64,000 nt of DNA from Membranipora membranacea (GCA_914767715.1 OU612074.1:15548062-15612061), one strand, 5' to 3'. Positions 44,601 to 57,351 are shown, numbered from the stretch's first letter. Notes: a model not told the origin generated them from the sequence alone. Numbers and translations are program-made.

Positions 44601-44939
44601 ATTTTACAAAATAATCCACACTTCTTCTCAGCAAATTTATCTTTTCTAGTTGGCTCCATTTGAATATAGTCACACTATTTTATTATTATATCTTATTTCA
44701 TACATTTCTAAATGTTGATACATTACAAAAATGACACCTTGATTTTAGAAGTAATTAAATTTGAATATAATTGCCTGTGGAAGGAAAACATAATTGAGAA
44801 AAATCGAATTTATAGCTTCGTTTCTACAAAATTGAGAAAATTCTCAATTTTGTAACATTCGGAGTTGCTCTCTCGATCACTTTTCTCAATTTTTCTCAAC
44901 TTTCATATAAGAACTGTCTAGGGCCATGTTCACTGCTTA
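41682..44939. repeat. 3.26 kb tandem unit 3 (3258 bp)
   Basis: Same as units 1 and 2, including the variant GATAGAGAGATAGAAGATGG about 2.65 kb into the unit. Confidence 0.95.
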
Positions 44940-47900
44940 GGGCGCGGCGAGGGGGATATATCCCTTGGTGGTAGGGGGGAAGAAAAAAGGGAAAAAAGAA
45001 GAGAAAAAAGGTTTTCCTTAGTAATTCTTCACTCTTTTCATAAATGTTTTAAAAATAACTATTATGGGCTGAGTAATAAAGTACTTTTATCACAATAAAT
45101 AAGAAATAAGTTTTCTTTTGAATTTTCTAGCACACAATTCCGAAATTGTTAGCAGTTATCTTCTTACTTTTCGGTTACAGACAACTCCTAAATTAAAAAA
45201 AAAGTTTTTGCATAGATTGTTCATCCTGCAAAGAAGCAATCCCAGGGGGGCCAGGTAGAGGTTACATGCCTCAACTCATGGCAAACTATATGACAGTAGG
45301 CCTTCAATGATGCTCTTAAGTTTATAATATCATAAGCAGATTGTAATGATAATGTTCAATGAGTGCGAAGACTGAAATACTATATCATTGCCCTTGTTTT
45401 TACAAGATTAAGTACTCAACCATTAGATCGTTGTCATGAATACTGCTCAGTTTATTTGATTCAGGTATCTAAAATAACCATATTAAAAAACTTTAGATTT
45501 TCTGATATGAATTCGAAACATCAAAGCACAAATATAGACCAATAAGTGATGAAGGAGAGGCATGCAGTACATTTACGAAAATGTGAAATGTCAGCAGGAT
45601 CAGTATGTCTTTTGCAATCAAACATTGAGAGCTGCTGTCATTGTGAAAATTTACAAGTGCTGTATCATTCCATAGTAACATATGAGAGCTTTCTATTTTG
45701 CCTTGAGAATTGTCATCATAGCTGTTTGAAGTAGAACACATCTATCGAGATTGTCCCTTTCTCATGAAGGCAGGGGTAGTTTTTGATTTATGGTAGAGCT
45801 GTTGCGTTGTAGTGATAGTGTTACTGTTGTGCCAGCTGGATGTGTCATTACACTCTCTGAAAGTGTGTCCCTCTATAAAAGAAATAAATAACGAGAATTA
45901 ATATATTGCAGACAGCAAACTACTGGCACATCCTCATGGACTGAAGGTGTGGTCCTGAGTGATAAACATTCAGATAAGACACACTGAGAGCAGCCAAAAC
46001 ATTGCTTCTGTATGTCTACCACCACACTCATAGGAACCATTACGGTTAAATACAATCTCAGAGTGACCATACGTATACACCTCAGTAGATCATTTTTTGT
46101 GTACATACAAACTCAGCAAGGATCTACTGAGAAGTGTTAGTGTCACCATGACTGCTTTGCACAGGTTGCAACTGCTTTGGATTTCACTGAAAGTGGCAAC
46201 GTTATGATCACCTCTGTCGTACAAACAGCATTGTAGTCTTAAACATCGCAAGACAAAGTTCAGTTGCATGGGGAACAGATTATTAGCATGGTCAACAAAT
46301 CATCATAATCATAGCCTAAGGTATCATGTATCTACGAGTATTTATAGTCAATTTGTAATGCCTATGCTTCTATAAACACAAGAATATTGATAATTGACTC
46401 ACCTTAAAGCTGACTGCGGGAGGTACGACGCTATATCATTGAGGATTTGGTGATGTGCCTCAACTGACAGACCTGGAGAGAAGTCGAATAAAAATGTCAA
46501 TATCATCAAAATGTATTACAAGCAGACTGTGAGGTGCCAAGCAGTCATGTTGTGGATGGTTCAGTAACTAATTTATTGCCATAGGGTTGGACCATCTATA
46601 ACCGACCCCTAGTCATGTTCCAGTTTACTCATATGTTTCAGCAAAAAAAGCGCTTGAAATTGCTGCTTCAATTAGGTATTAGGTTAGCCTGTCTTGAAAA
46701 GTTTGTCAAGGCAGGCTAGTATGTATTAGGTGAGCACACACAGAACTCATTGTCAACACCTATAAGGCAAATTCACATGAAGCGTGTAGTATAACATACT
46801 GGTATTACGTATATTGGCCGGTTTATTAAACAGCGTCTAATAAAGAAGCGCTGAGAAGTTGAAAGGTGGCAGATACCATCGGTAACGATTGGGCTAATAG
46901 CTGAGAAATATGTTGGTGATATGTGGTAGGACTATTGTCATCAAGGTATATCTTACCTACTTACTTCAAGAGTAAAATCTTCAGCTGGTAAAGGTGCCAG
47001 CAAAACATGTGTGTTCGATAGTGTTCAAACCGAATTTCACCATATCCTTGATGACCATAGCTTGTGTCATCAGGACCTGCAAGTAGCAAATTGTCAGAAA
47101 ACAGTTATATCAACGCTGAGCACAATGATCACTGAAGAAACCCCAGTAGGAGATACAAACAGGCCTTACTTGTAAACATCATATGCTACAAGGATTTGGA
47201 CAACAGCTGAGGTGATTTTATCAGTAGTGGCAGTCTCCACACCACCTATGCTCTCTGCATGGTTGAGGGTTACTAGCGGACAGATATCTGAGGCTACAGA
47301 CTTCACCTACTAGTACATGGGCCCACTACCAATGAGACAGTCCCTTGTCATTTTCCCACATTGCAATTCATGTGCAGGTCAAGAGATTTTCACTTGGAGG
47401 GAATTGAGTGGGATCAAGGACCAGTACCATGTTTTTACTCCCCAGTGACTATATATGTACCTATCTATGTCACTCTGTCTGTGTCAATAAAGCCCACAGT
47501 ACAGTTCATTTTTTATACAGCTGATTTCCAATGAGACTATCACTCACCCTCTGCATTGTGGTCAGCTTTACTGGGTAAAAATAAATAGGAAGATAGATAG
47601 ATAGAAGATGGATAGAGTGTGTATAGCTAGCACAATTGGACCACAGTATCTATAATATCCCTGGCTAGCAGTAGGAACTTACCACATATTTTGTTGGCAG
47701 CCTCTGGATCTTGGATTTCTAGTCTCATCTTAATGCTGTCCATCACAGCTTCTTCATTACATTAGGCATATAGAAACAGGGTCATACTGTATCCTGTGCA
47801 CTCACCCATAACAGCCTGCCCAAGCTAGTGATACTGTGTGTGTTAAAAGTTGGCAGACAAATTTTACAAAATAATCCACACTTCTTCTCAGCAAATTTAT

Positions 47901-48199
47901 CTTTTCTAGTTGGCTCCATTTGAATATAGTCACACTATTTTATTATTATATCTTATTTCATACATTTCTAAATGTTGATACATTACAAAAATGACACCTT
48001 GATTTTAGAAGTAATTAAATTTGAATATAATTGCCTGTGGAAGGAAAACATAATTGAGAAAAATCGAATTTATAGCTTCGTTTCTACAAAATTGAGAAAA
48101 TTCTCAATTTTGTAACATTCGGAGTTGCTCTCTCGATCACTTTTCTCAATTTTTCTCAACTTTCATATAAGAACTGTCTAGGGCCATGTTCACTGCTTA
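44940..48199. repeat. 3.26 kb tandem unit 4 (3260 bp)
   Basis: Differs from units 1-3 in one cluster near 47595-47665: GATAGATAGATAGAAG, GATGGATAGAG, CACAATTGGACCACAG and ATATCCCTGGC replace GATAGAGAGATAG, GATGGAAAGAG, CACAAGGACCATAG and ATACCCTTGGC, giving two extra bases. Confidence 0.95.
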
Positions 48200-51100
48200 G
48201 GGCGCGGCGAGGGGGATATATCCCTTGGTGGTAGGGGGGAAGAAAAAAGGGAAAAAAGAAGAGAAAAAAGGTTTTCCTTAGTAATTCTTCACTCTTTTCA
48301 TAAATGTTTTAAAAATAACTATTATGGGCTGAGTAATAAAGTACTTTTATCACAATAAATAAGAAATAAGTTTTCTTTTGAATTTTCTAGCACACAATTC
48401 CGAAATTGTTAGCAGTTATCTTCTTACTTTTCGGTTACAGACAACTCCTAAATTAAAAAAAAAGTTTTTGCATAGATTGTTCATCCTGCAAAGAAGCAAT
48501 CCCAGGGGGGCCAGGTAGAGGTTACATGCCTCAACTCATGGCAAACTATATGACAGTAGGCCTTCAATGATGCTCTTAAGTTTATAATATCATAAGCAGA
48601 TTGTAATGATAATGTTCAATGAGTGCGAAGACTGAAATACTATATCATTGCCCTTGTTTTTACAAGATTAAGTACTCAACCATTAGATCGTTGTCATGAA
48701 TACTGCTCAGTTTATTTGATTCAGGTATCTAAAATAACCATATTAAAAAACTTTAGATTTTCTGATATGAATTCGAAACATCAAAGCACAAATATAGACC
48801 AATAAGTGATGAAGGAGAGGCATGCAGTACATTTACGAAAATGTGAAATGTCAGCAGGATCAGTATGTCTTTTGCAATCAAACATTGAGAGCTGCTGTCA
48901 TTGTGAAAATTTACAAGTGCTGTATCATTCCATAGTAACATATGAGAGCTTTCTATTTTGCCTTGAGAATTGTCATCATAGCTGTTTGAAGTAGAACACA
49001 TCTATCGAGATTGTCCCTTTCTCATGAAGGCAGGGGTAGTTTTTGATTTATGGTAGAGCTGTTGCGTTGTAGTGATAGTGTTACTGTTGTGCCAGCTGGA
49101 TGTGTCATTACACTCTCTGAAAGTGTGTCCCTCTATAAAAGAAATAAATAACGAGAATTAATATATTGCAGACAGCAAACTACTGGCACATCCTCATGGA
49201 CTGAAGGTGTGGTCCTGAGTGATAAACATTCAGATAAGACACACTGAGAGCAGCCAAAACATTGCTTCTGTATGTCTACCACCACACTCATAGGAACCAT
49301 TACGGTTAAATACAATCTCAGAGTGACCATACGTATACACCTCAGTAGATCATTTTTTGTGTACATACAAACTCAGCAAGGATCTACTGAGAAGTGTTAG
49401 TGTCACCATGACTGCTTTGCACAGGTTGCAACTGCTTTGGATTTCACTGAAAGTGGCAACGTTATGATCACCTCTGTCGTACAAACAGCATTGTAGTCTT
49501 AAACATCGCAAGACAAAGTTCAGTTGCATGGGGAACAGATTATTAGCATGGTCAACAAATCATCATAATCATAGCCTAAGGTATCATGTATCTACGAGTA
49601 TTTATAGTCAATTTGTAATGCCTATGCTTCTATAAACACAAGAATATTGATAATTGACTCACCTTAAAGCTGACTGCGGGAGGTACGACGCTATATCATT
49701 GAGGATTTGGTGATGTGCCTCAACTGACAGACCTGGAGAGAAGTCGAATAAAAATGTCAATATCATCAAAATGTATTACAAGCAGACTGTGAGGTGCCAA
49801 GCAGTCATGTTGTGGATGGTTCAGTAACTAATTTATTGCCATAGGGTTGGACCATCTATAACCGACCCCTAGTCATGTTCCAGTTTACTCATATGTTTCA
49901 GCAAAAAAAGCGCTTGAAATTGCTGCTTCAATTAGGTATTAGGTTAGCCTGTCTTGAAAAGTTTGTCAAGGCAGGCTAGTATGTATTAGGTGAGCACACA
50001 CAGAACTCATTGTCAACACCTATAAGGCAAATTCACATGAAGCGTGTAGTATAACATACTGGTATTACGTATATTGGCCGGTTTATTAAACAGCGTCTAA
50101 TAAAGAAGCGCTGAGAAGTTGAAAGGTGGCAGATACCATCGGTAACGATTGGGCTAATAGCTGAGAAATATGTTGGTGATATGTGGTAGGACTATTGTCA
50201 TCAAGGTATATCTTACCTACTTACTTCAAGAGTAAAATCTTCAGCTGGTAAAGGTGCCAGCAAAACATGTGTGTTCGATAGTGTTCAAACCGAATTTCAC
50301 CATATCCTTGATGACCATAGCTTGTGTCATCAGGACCTGCAAGTAGCAAATTGTCAGAAAACAGTTATATCAACGCTGAGCACAATGATCACTGAAGAAA
50401 CCCCAGTAGGAGATACAAACAGGCCTTACTTGTAAACATCATATGCTACAAGGATTTGGACAACAGCTGAGGTGATTTTATCAGTAGTGGCAGTCTCCAC
50501 ACCACCTATGCTCTCTGCATGGTTGAGGGTTACTAGCGGACAGATATCTGAGGCTACAGACTTCACCTACTAGTACATGGGCCCACTACCAATGAGACAG
50601 TCCCTTGTCATTTTCCCACATTGCAATTCATGTGCAGGTCAAGAGATTTTCACTTGGAGGGAATTGAGTGGGATCAAGGACCAGTACCATGTTTTTACTC
50701 CCCAGTGACTATATATGTACCTATCTATGTCACTCTGTCTGTGTCAATAAAGCCCACAGTACAGTTCATTTTTTATACAGCTGATTTCCAATGAGACTAT
50801 CACTCACCCTCTGCATTGTGGTCAGCTTTACTGGGTAAAAATAAATAGGAAGATAGATAGATAGAAGATGGATAGAGTGTGTATAGCTAGCACAATTGGA
50901 CCACAGTATCTATAATATCCCTGGCTAGCAGTAGGAACTTACCACATATTTTGTTGGCAGCCTCTGGATCTTGGATTTCTAGTCTCATCTTAATGCTGTC
51001 CATCACAGCTTCTTCATTACATTAGGCATATAGAAACAGGGTCATACTGTATCCTGTGCACTCACCCATAACAGCCTGCCCAAGCTAGTGATACTGTGTG

Positions 51101-51459
51101 TGTTAAAAGTTGGCAGACAAATTTTACAAAATAATCCACACTTCTTCTCAGCAAATTTATCTTTTCTAGTTGGCTCCATTTGAATATAGTCACACTATTT
51201 TATTATTATATCTTATTTCATACATTTCTAAATGTTGATACATTACAAAAATGACACCTTGATTTTAGAAGTAATTAAATTTGAATATAATTGCCTGTGG
51301 AAGGAAAACATAATTGAGAAAAATCGAATTTATAGCTTCGTTTCTACAAAATTGAGAAAATTCTCAATTTTGTAACATTCGGAGTTGCTCTCTCGATCAC
51401 TTTTCTCAATTTTTCTCAACTTTCATATAAGAACTGTCTAGGGCCATGTTCACTGCTTA
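48200..51459. repeat. 3.26 kb tandem unit 5 (3260 bp)
   Basis: Carries the same variant cluster as unit 4 (near 50855-50925). It ends in GGCCATGTTCACTGCTTAG, after which the sequence continues into a good tRNA-Pro 3' half instead of a new unit. Confidence 0.95.
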
Positions 51460-51460
51460 G

Positions 51461-51498
51461 GGCGCGCGAGGCCCCGGGTTCAAATCCCGGTCAAGCCC
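51461..51498 (+). pseudogene. tRNA-Pro 3' half at the far border of the array
   Basis: GCGCGCGAGGCCCCGGGTT..CCCGGTCAAGCCC keeps the 3' anticodon strand, T arm with B box (GGTTCAAATCC), acceptor strand and discriminator of tRNA-Pro, followed by TATCTTTT. Unlike 27517-27544 it has the undecayed TTCAAATCCC. Together with 35133-35171 it would make nearly one whole gene. Confidence 0.85.
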
Positions 51499-52803
51499 TA
51501 TCTTTTGACTCTTCGGCTACACCACCTTCCTGTGATGTCACCACAGTAAGGTATATTTTTATATACCGGCTGTCTACACAACACTAGTTGAGCAAAAATG
51601 ACAATCAATTCATCTCATAGGTTTGAACAAATCAGGGTATGGCTACTTTGGACCGGATCAACCGGTAAATCTAACCACAGATTTGACATAATTTACACTG
51701 TACTCTCGGACATAATAAAAATAGCTTGACCAGTTGGCCAGGTTGTCCTGATTCTCACTTGAGAGTCTGCTACCTCCCTTCAGTATTGCTAAGCGTGTTA
51801 AATATATCTTCACTTTGATATTAGATTTACTTGATCTTTGGTAATAAGGCTAGTTCCTAGTATGCAAAATATAGAAGGTAAGTCATTAATGTAATCCAGA
51901 CCAGCTGTTGTCTCTGTTTTTTCAAGACCACAAACTAACATTGTTAAAATAGACGAAAGGATTTTCGGATGAACCAGAAATTTAACTAAGGTCGCATACA
52001 AATTTCTTTAGTCTGTCTTGCTTCGAAGATTGACTATGTATAGAGCATGATGAATTTGTGATGGTACACTAATAGCAGCAACAGCTCAGCACTAAAATTG
52101 GCAGCTGCCCGTAAAAGGGTCTGAATCCTTCATCGCATTTCAAATTAGCAAATGAGTTCTGACTACTGTTGTAGGCAATCCCATCTATTCTGGACCAAAG
52201 CTGTGGTTTGTTTGGTTCGTTTGGTTCAATTCGCTGTGGGCAGCAGAAATATATGTACTACCTAAGGCTTATTGAAAAAAAACATATCAAATCCCATCTG
52301 GCCTATGACATATCCGATACGGTTGCTGTTTGCTAAGCAACAGAAGATTGGGCTGCGCCTAAAGAGGGACGCAAGGTGCCCTAATCCTCATACTGAGAAT
52401 GTGATGCATCCTAGAAAACTAGAATGCATCCTAGAGGTGAGGCAATAGAAGACCTCCTTATCATGAGTGTGCAGCAAGCTGCCAAAACTGAACTGGCACT
52501 AATTAGCCATTGGCAGTGACACTCTGATCTTAGCCAATAGGCCGATAAGCGATCCGATCCGAAATTCAACTCCAACCTCAAAGGTCTGTTGCAGCCCTAG
52601 AGACAGTATAGGACAGTCAAGAGATGTCATATGGTTTCTGGTTTGTTCATCCATGCATCATGTGGGCCTGTGGAGGGTTTCGATTGATGATTGATTATGA
52701 ATGAACCTTGGCTATCGCCATGGATACTAAGGTCCTGCCACCTTGGATAAGTGGTTGGTGAGGGTTTTGGCTGCAATTCAGGTCAGGTGGAGACAAACAC
52801 AGC
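51499..52803. other. Intergenic stretch between the array and the next tRNA-Pro
   Basis: No convincing gene. The last 110 bases (from about 52690) match the upstream flanks of the tRNA-Pro halves at 26637 and 34925 (TGGATACnAAnGTnCTGCC, AGACAAACACAG), so this flank was copied along with the tRNA. Confidence 0.5.
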
Positions 52804-52875
52804 GGCTTGGTGGTCTAGGGGTATGATTCGCGCTTTGGGTGCGCGAGGCCCCGGGTTCAAATCCCGGTCAAGCCC
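52804..52875 (+). tRNA. tRNA-Pro (anticodon TGG), third intact copy
   Basis: 72 bases, as at 19203 but with a GC-changed anticodon stem (CGCGC/GCGCG), the version also found in the broken 5' halves. Acceptor, A box, B box (GGTTCAAATCC) and discriminator are intact, and AATCTTTTCC terminates it. It is the intact counterpart of the split copies. Confidence 0.96.
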
Positions 52876-52997
52876 AATCTTTTCCACATACACATGTCTT
52901 AAAATACTTTGGGCTCAGGCTCTTCCAACAAATAGTCTTCATTGAAAAATGAGCTTTATCTGTGAGACAGCATCCCTCTGCAAGTGAAAAAGGATAG

Positions 52998-53111
52998 ATT
53001 TCTCACCAACAATCAATAGTGTGGCATAGAATTACTCCCTCTTTACTTGAATTATCAAGTAAAGTTCAGGAATGGTGAATTCTATGCCACTATTGATTGT
53101 TGGTGAGAAAT
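52998..53111. repeat. 114-bp hairpin between convergent tRNA-Pro genes
   Basis: Outer arms ATTTCTCACCAACAATCAAT.. and their complement match almost fully through GGCATAGAATT; an inner stem CTTTACTTGA/TCAAGTAAAG encloses ATTA. The middle pairs less well. It is MITE-like, with no coding capacity. Confidence 0.75.
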
Positions 53112-53268
53112 TTAGGTATGGATGAGATGGACAGAGCAAACTATGTTCTCAACAAATACAACTGAAGATCTCTCTGCATAGTGGTACATGCTCCTTATCT
53201 TGCAATCGGTTCATATCAAATTGTGGCGACACCACAAGGTGGAGTTGTAGCCTTAGAGCCAAAATATA

Positions 53269-53340
53269 GGGCTTGACCGGGATTTGAACCCGGGGCCTCG
53301 CGCACCCAAAGCGCGAATCATACCCCTAGACCACCAAGCC
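53269..53340 (-). tRNA. tRNA-Pro (anticodon TGG), minus strand
   Basis: Reverse complement of the gene at 52804 with the same CGCGC anticodon stem. Acceptor, A and B boxes are intact, and TATATTTTGG follows on the minus strand as a terminator. The two genes converge, with 393 bases between them. Confidence 0.96.
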
Positions 53341-54697
53341 ACCATGCATAGTGGTCTGAACCTTAAATACGTGGCTGGATTGTCAAGCCTACGTTTCCAT
53401 GGCAATAATTATAGCTTACAGCCTGTAATTAATTTGATACAGTAGCTCGCCTTGCTAGTTATATTATATTCACCTCATACGTAACAATCACATTAGAAGT
53501 ATCTTCCCAGGTTATCTGCCAAGCACAACTCAGATTACTGAATACTACCTGATGGGTAGAAATTAATGATACATCAATATGTTACTCATAGATAGTGATA
53601 ATCAGCAAAAATATTACCAAAAGGCAAGCGAGTGTAAGACATTAAATTGTTATACAACAAAGGTTTCCAATTTATGAGAGATTTACACATCAGTGGTTGC
53701 AGGGACCATAATATGTAACTGATAAGGTATGAAAATAAAGTTATGAAAAAAACGGTATCTTTTCATCTATCTAATCAAACCCTGCTCATAAGAGTGAGGG
53801 AGTGGAATAATACATTATCATTTATATAAACTTACTTTTCAGATAATATCAGTTGACCGATTTGATTTATCAGTATAAGTACTCAATGAGGGGGGTGACA
53901 CATAATTTGTATATAAATTGACGTGCCTAAGGCAGATTCAAGTTCATAGAACCACCTCTATTGTTAGTCTGCTCGAGGAGAGCCCTAGTCTGCTCTACAA
54001 GTATGACACAACTTTCAAGACAGTTCTTTAACTTAAATCATCAATTAGATTGCAGGAGTTTCAATCAAAATTGCCAAAATAACTTTCTTATTGCGCCCAA
54101 CAAAAAACCAGCGCTGAAGAGGCACTGGTCATAATGGATGCGGCAAAACGGCCACTACCATTAGGCCACAATGCCTGATGTCACTGCCCAAATGCCACAT
54201 ACCATCAAAGCTCTCAACCACAACCATTTATGCCCGATCTACACAGATTTTTTGGTTCAGCTCAGGCAACTCAGGGGATTTCAGAATATGAGCTAATAAC
54301 TCAGATGTTCCCATATCCTCCTATCTCCTTTTTTCCAACCTTCCTTCACTTTACAATTACCCACCAAGAAATGCCAATACATATCTTTCACCCGAAAACA
54401 ACTATCTCCACAAATAACCAGTACTTGACTTGTATCAATCACTGATTATAACTAGTACTCAACCCTAATGAGCATACATGGCCCCTGTTATAATAATACG
54501 GTTTAAACCTTGTGTTGTGAGACCAGGGCGACTGAAGGGTGTGATGACCGTATTAATTCAATTTTTTATAATATAGTATTAAGATCATTGACCATTGCTA
54601 TAACTGGAAAGGAGAGATGTTGTGAAAGGAAAGCAACACAAATTGGCCTAAGGCTTGCTGGTCTGGTCGCTAAACAGATTTGTATATTACCAGCCAA
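53341..54697. other. Intergenic stretch between tRNA-Pro and tRNA-Asp
   Basis: No convincing gene. At about 54115-54195 a few degenerate GGCCACTA/GGCACTGGTCATAA units resemble the arms of the fold-back element, perhaps an old solo remnant. A short frame at 54230-54445 has no recognisable domain. Confidence 0.4.
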
Positions 54698-54769
54698 TCC
54701 GTGATAGTATAGTGGTGAGTATCCCCGCCTGTCACGCGGGAGACCAGGGTTCGATTCCCTGTCACGGAG
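54698..54769 (+). tRNA. tRNA-Asp (anticodon GTC)
   Basis: 72 bases: acceptor TCCGTGA/TCACGGA, A box TAGTATAGTGG, anticodon arm CCCGC-CTGTCAC-GCGGG, B box GGTTCGATTCC, discriminator G. D and anticodon arms equal the usual metazoan tRNA-Asp. A TTTT lies within ten bases downstream. Confidence 0.97.
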
Positions 54770-55551
54770 AGCTTACATTTTAAATCCGTCTGAAGTCACC
54801 TTGGAAGTTGATGCTTATCATGGATTAATAGCAGATTGCACTAGGAAAAGAGACAAATTCTAATATGATTATTCAGCGAGAATTCCTGCAAAACATTTCA
54901 TTCATCGGGTACCAAAACTCAGCTAAAATGGAACCTCACGGAGCAGTTTCCATTCCTGTTATGTTTAGCCTGTGCTCTATCATTATTAAATCAATGTCTT
55001 GGAACCTCCCCTAATCTGAAGTGTTACCCAGCTTAGCGTCAGCAACTACTTTGAATTTTGCACCGCATCATGCACAAAGAATGCATTTGCTGTGAAACCT
55101 CGGTTGCCCTTTAACGTGATATATCGCTTTTTAAAACTTTTTAATATTGAATTGGTGATCATGTCTAATAGTTATTTTCACATTTGACACCTCCGTAATA
55201 TTTGACCTCTGAAAGTTCATTGAGCCTTGCGCCTTGTTATTGAGGTATTTGATTAGTTTATGCTTTCACCATATAGAGGAGGCATTTCACTAACTGGATG
55301 AGCAACATTTTAGTAAAACTTTATGTGTTGAGGCCTCCTGTCTAAACCAGGAACAATTTTTACATTTTTACATATTTTGTTTAATCAAGAGTTAGAACTT
55401 TTGAGGGAGTGGTTTTTTCAAATGGTGAACAGAGTTTATAGATTCATTTTTCCAATTTGATACAGAGCAACTGCAATACTGTGATTTGTTTTTTTTGGAA
55501 ATAATGACCAATTCCCTATCCAATATGTGTCCAGTATGTGTCCATAAAACT
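54770..55551. other. Intergenic stretch between tRNA-Asp and tRNA-Gly
   Basis: AT-rich, with no open frame of note and no repeat that I could detect. Confidence 0.4.
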
Positions 55552-55622
55552 TGCATTGACCGGGAATTGAACCCGGGCCTCCCGCGTGGCAGGCGAGAAT
55601 TCTACCACTGAACCATCAATGC
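55552..55622 (-). tRNA. tRNA-Gly (anticodon GCC)
   Basis: 71 bases on the minus strand: acceptor GCATTGA/TCAATGC, A box TGGTTCAGTGG, anticodon arm CTCGC-CTGCCAC-GCGGG, B box GGTTCAATTCC, discriminator A, followed by AGTTTTATGG (terminator). Very close to the vertebrate tRNA-Gly(GCC). Confidence 0.97.
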
Positions 55623-55892
55623 GTGTTATCTCCCCTGTAAACCAAATAACTTCTTCTGTCTGTGTCTTGTGTCTGTCATGGTCATGGCCATGGGAGGGAT
55701 ATAACATGCAAATCGCAATTGATGAGTATTAATAGTATTATTAATACTTACTTCTATGCCTCACTAGAAACACCCTAGACTGTGTTTCCCAGAGTCTACA
55801 CTTTACCTTCCAGGAATAACCGGTTTCCTCATTAGTCATACATAGCAGAGCAGTGAGCAGTGGAGCAGAGAGGTTGTGTTGCTCTCTACTAA

Positions 55893-57246
55893 TTGCTATT
55901 TATGGCTATAGATAAAAAAAATTCTACTATCATGGTGCTTGATTTGAATAAATCAGGCAAAAGATTTAAATTTTATGCTGTCATTGCTAGGCATAAAGTT
56001 GGACTATATAACGATTGGGATACTGCCAATCTCCAAGTGAACGGCTACAAAGGAAATAAGCATAAAGGGTATGAGACGGAGGCAGATGCTTTAAATTATC
56101 TTAAAACAACTGGAGGCATAGCAAATCCAATCAAATGTTATACCAAAGTATCTACAAAGGATGCTAATGCCGGATTAGACACAAACAGCAACAAAACATC
56201 AACATCCACAGGCCCTTCTACACCGCTTTCCATGATGACACCAGAGGACACGGTCACTTATTCACTGCAAGCAGAGTCTGACCTGGACCACTGCCAATCA
56301 TGCCAGAAAATGCTGAGCATCATCGAAATTATCTCTGACAGACTAGAGCAGATGCATGCTAAGCTAGAAGCATTCTCTATACCAAATGAAAACCCCACTG
56401 AGGGAGCAGTTCAAGTCATGTCAGAGAAACTAGACATGATGGAGGCCAAACTTGACAAAGTCTCCTCACCCCCAGCTGATTATCGTCCGGCAGTAATGAG
56501 AAATATCCAACCAACGATTCCGCCTACATCAGCTTCCACTGAACAAAGAAACCAGTAACATCAATCTCTCCACCAACGAGAACAACCTCAACAGCCACAA
56601 CAACAGCAGCAACAACAGCAGCAAAATCAACATCAACAGCAACAAACACAACAACAACGTCAAGATCAGCGCCGTACACAACCACCAAAAAGTCAATATA
56701 CTGACAAATCTACCCCTGAATTCGACCATGAAAAATGCTTTATAATACACAGTACAAAACAGGACTTCACGTCAATCAGTCAGGATGACGTGAGAAAAGA
56801 AATCGGCAAATTAAACGGACCAACGATGAATGACTTTATCAAGCGATACAAGTTCAACTCGGCAGACCCAAAATTCGTCATCCAGATAACAAAACCTGAA
56901 CAAGTAGATATAGTAAAAAAAATATGGGAAGCTGAAGCACTTGGAGGCTCATCAGCCAGACGACCCATTCAAACGAGCCAGCATATTGGCATCATCAAAG
57001 ATGTTCCTATTTACATAATCAATGAAGACCTCCTACAAGAGGTCCAAACAGTATTTAAAGACGCTACAGTGTACCGTATGAGGACCAAAGATGGCACTAA
57101 CCCTCTAAGAACTGTATAAAAGTAAGCTTCAAGGATGAAACACAGCTAGGAAATGCACTGGCAAACGGCATTACCTTTAATAAGCATCAGCTTTTGCTTC
57201 GAGTAGAGAAACCTTACTTCTTCCCTCCCAGGACCTACAATGGCTA
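55893..57246 (+). pseudogene. LINE ORF1 with an N-terminal RNase H1-type hybrid-binding domain
   Basis: Residues about 24-70 read KRFKFYAVIARHKVGLYNDW, then QVNGYKGNKHKGYETEADAL. This is the pattern of the RNase H1 hybrid-binding / viroplasmin-like domain (YAVxxGRxxGIYxxW..QVxGYxGxxYKGFxTxxEA). A coiled-coil-like stretch follows (IIEIISDRLEQMHAKLEAF and a similar one 40 residues later), then a long glutamine-rich linker and a C-terminal part (KCFIIHSTKQDF, KFVIQITKPEQVDIVKKIW) that looks like an RNA-binding domain. One in-frame TAA at 56556-56558 (probably a former CAA) splits the frame, and a frameshift near 57115 precedes the tail (KVSFKDETQLGNALANG). ORF1 binds the element's RNA in known LINEs; binding of RNA:DNA hybrid here is inference. 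Confidence 0.75.
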
Positions 57247-57351
57247 ATCTAAGCGTAAGAAACCCAGCATCAATAAACTCGTCTAACATTTTGTGAACAA
57301 AGTCACTGCTACCATAACCGCATATGGAATACTATTAGCTCCCTATCTGAC

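Noticed and set aside
35166-51459. CRISPR array, rDNA spacer or satellite centromere as explanation of the five repeats
   Set aside because: Units are 3.26 kb and contiguous without spacers; no rRNA sequence or short satellite monomer is present.
56529-56750. Leucine-rich minus-strand frame resembling a membrane protein
   Set aside because: It is the reverse reading of the CAA/CAG glutamine tract in the LINE ORF1.
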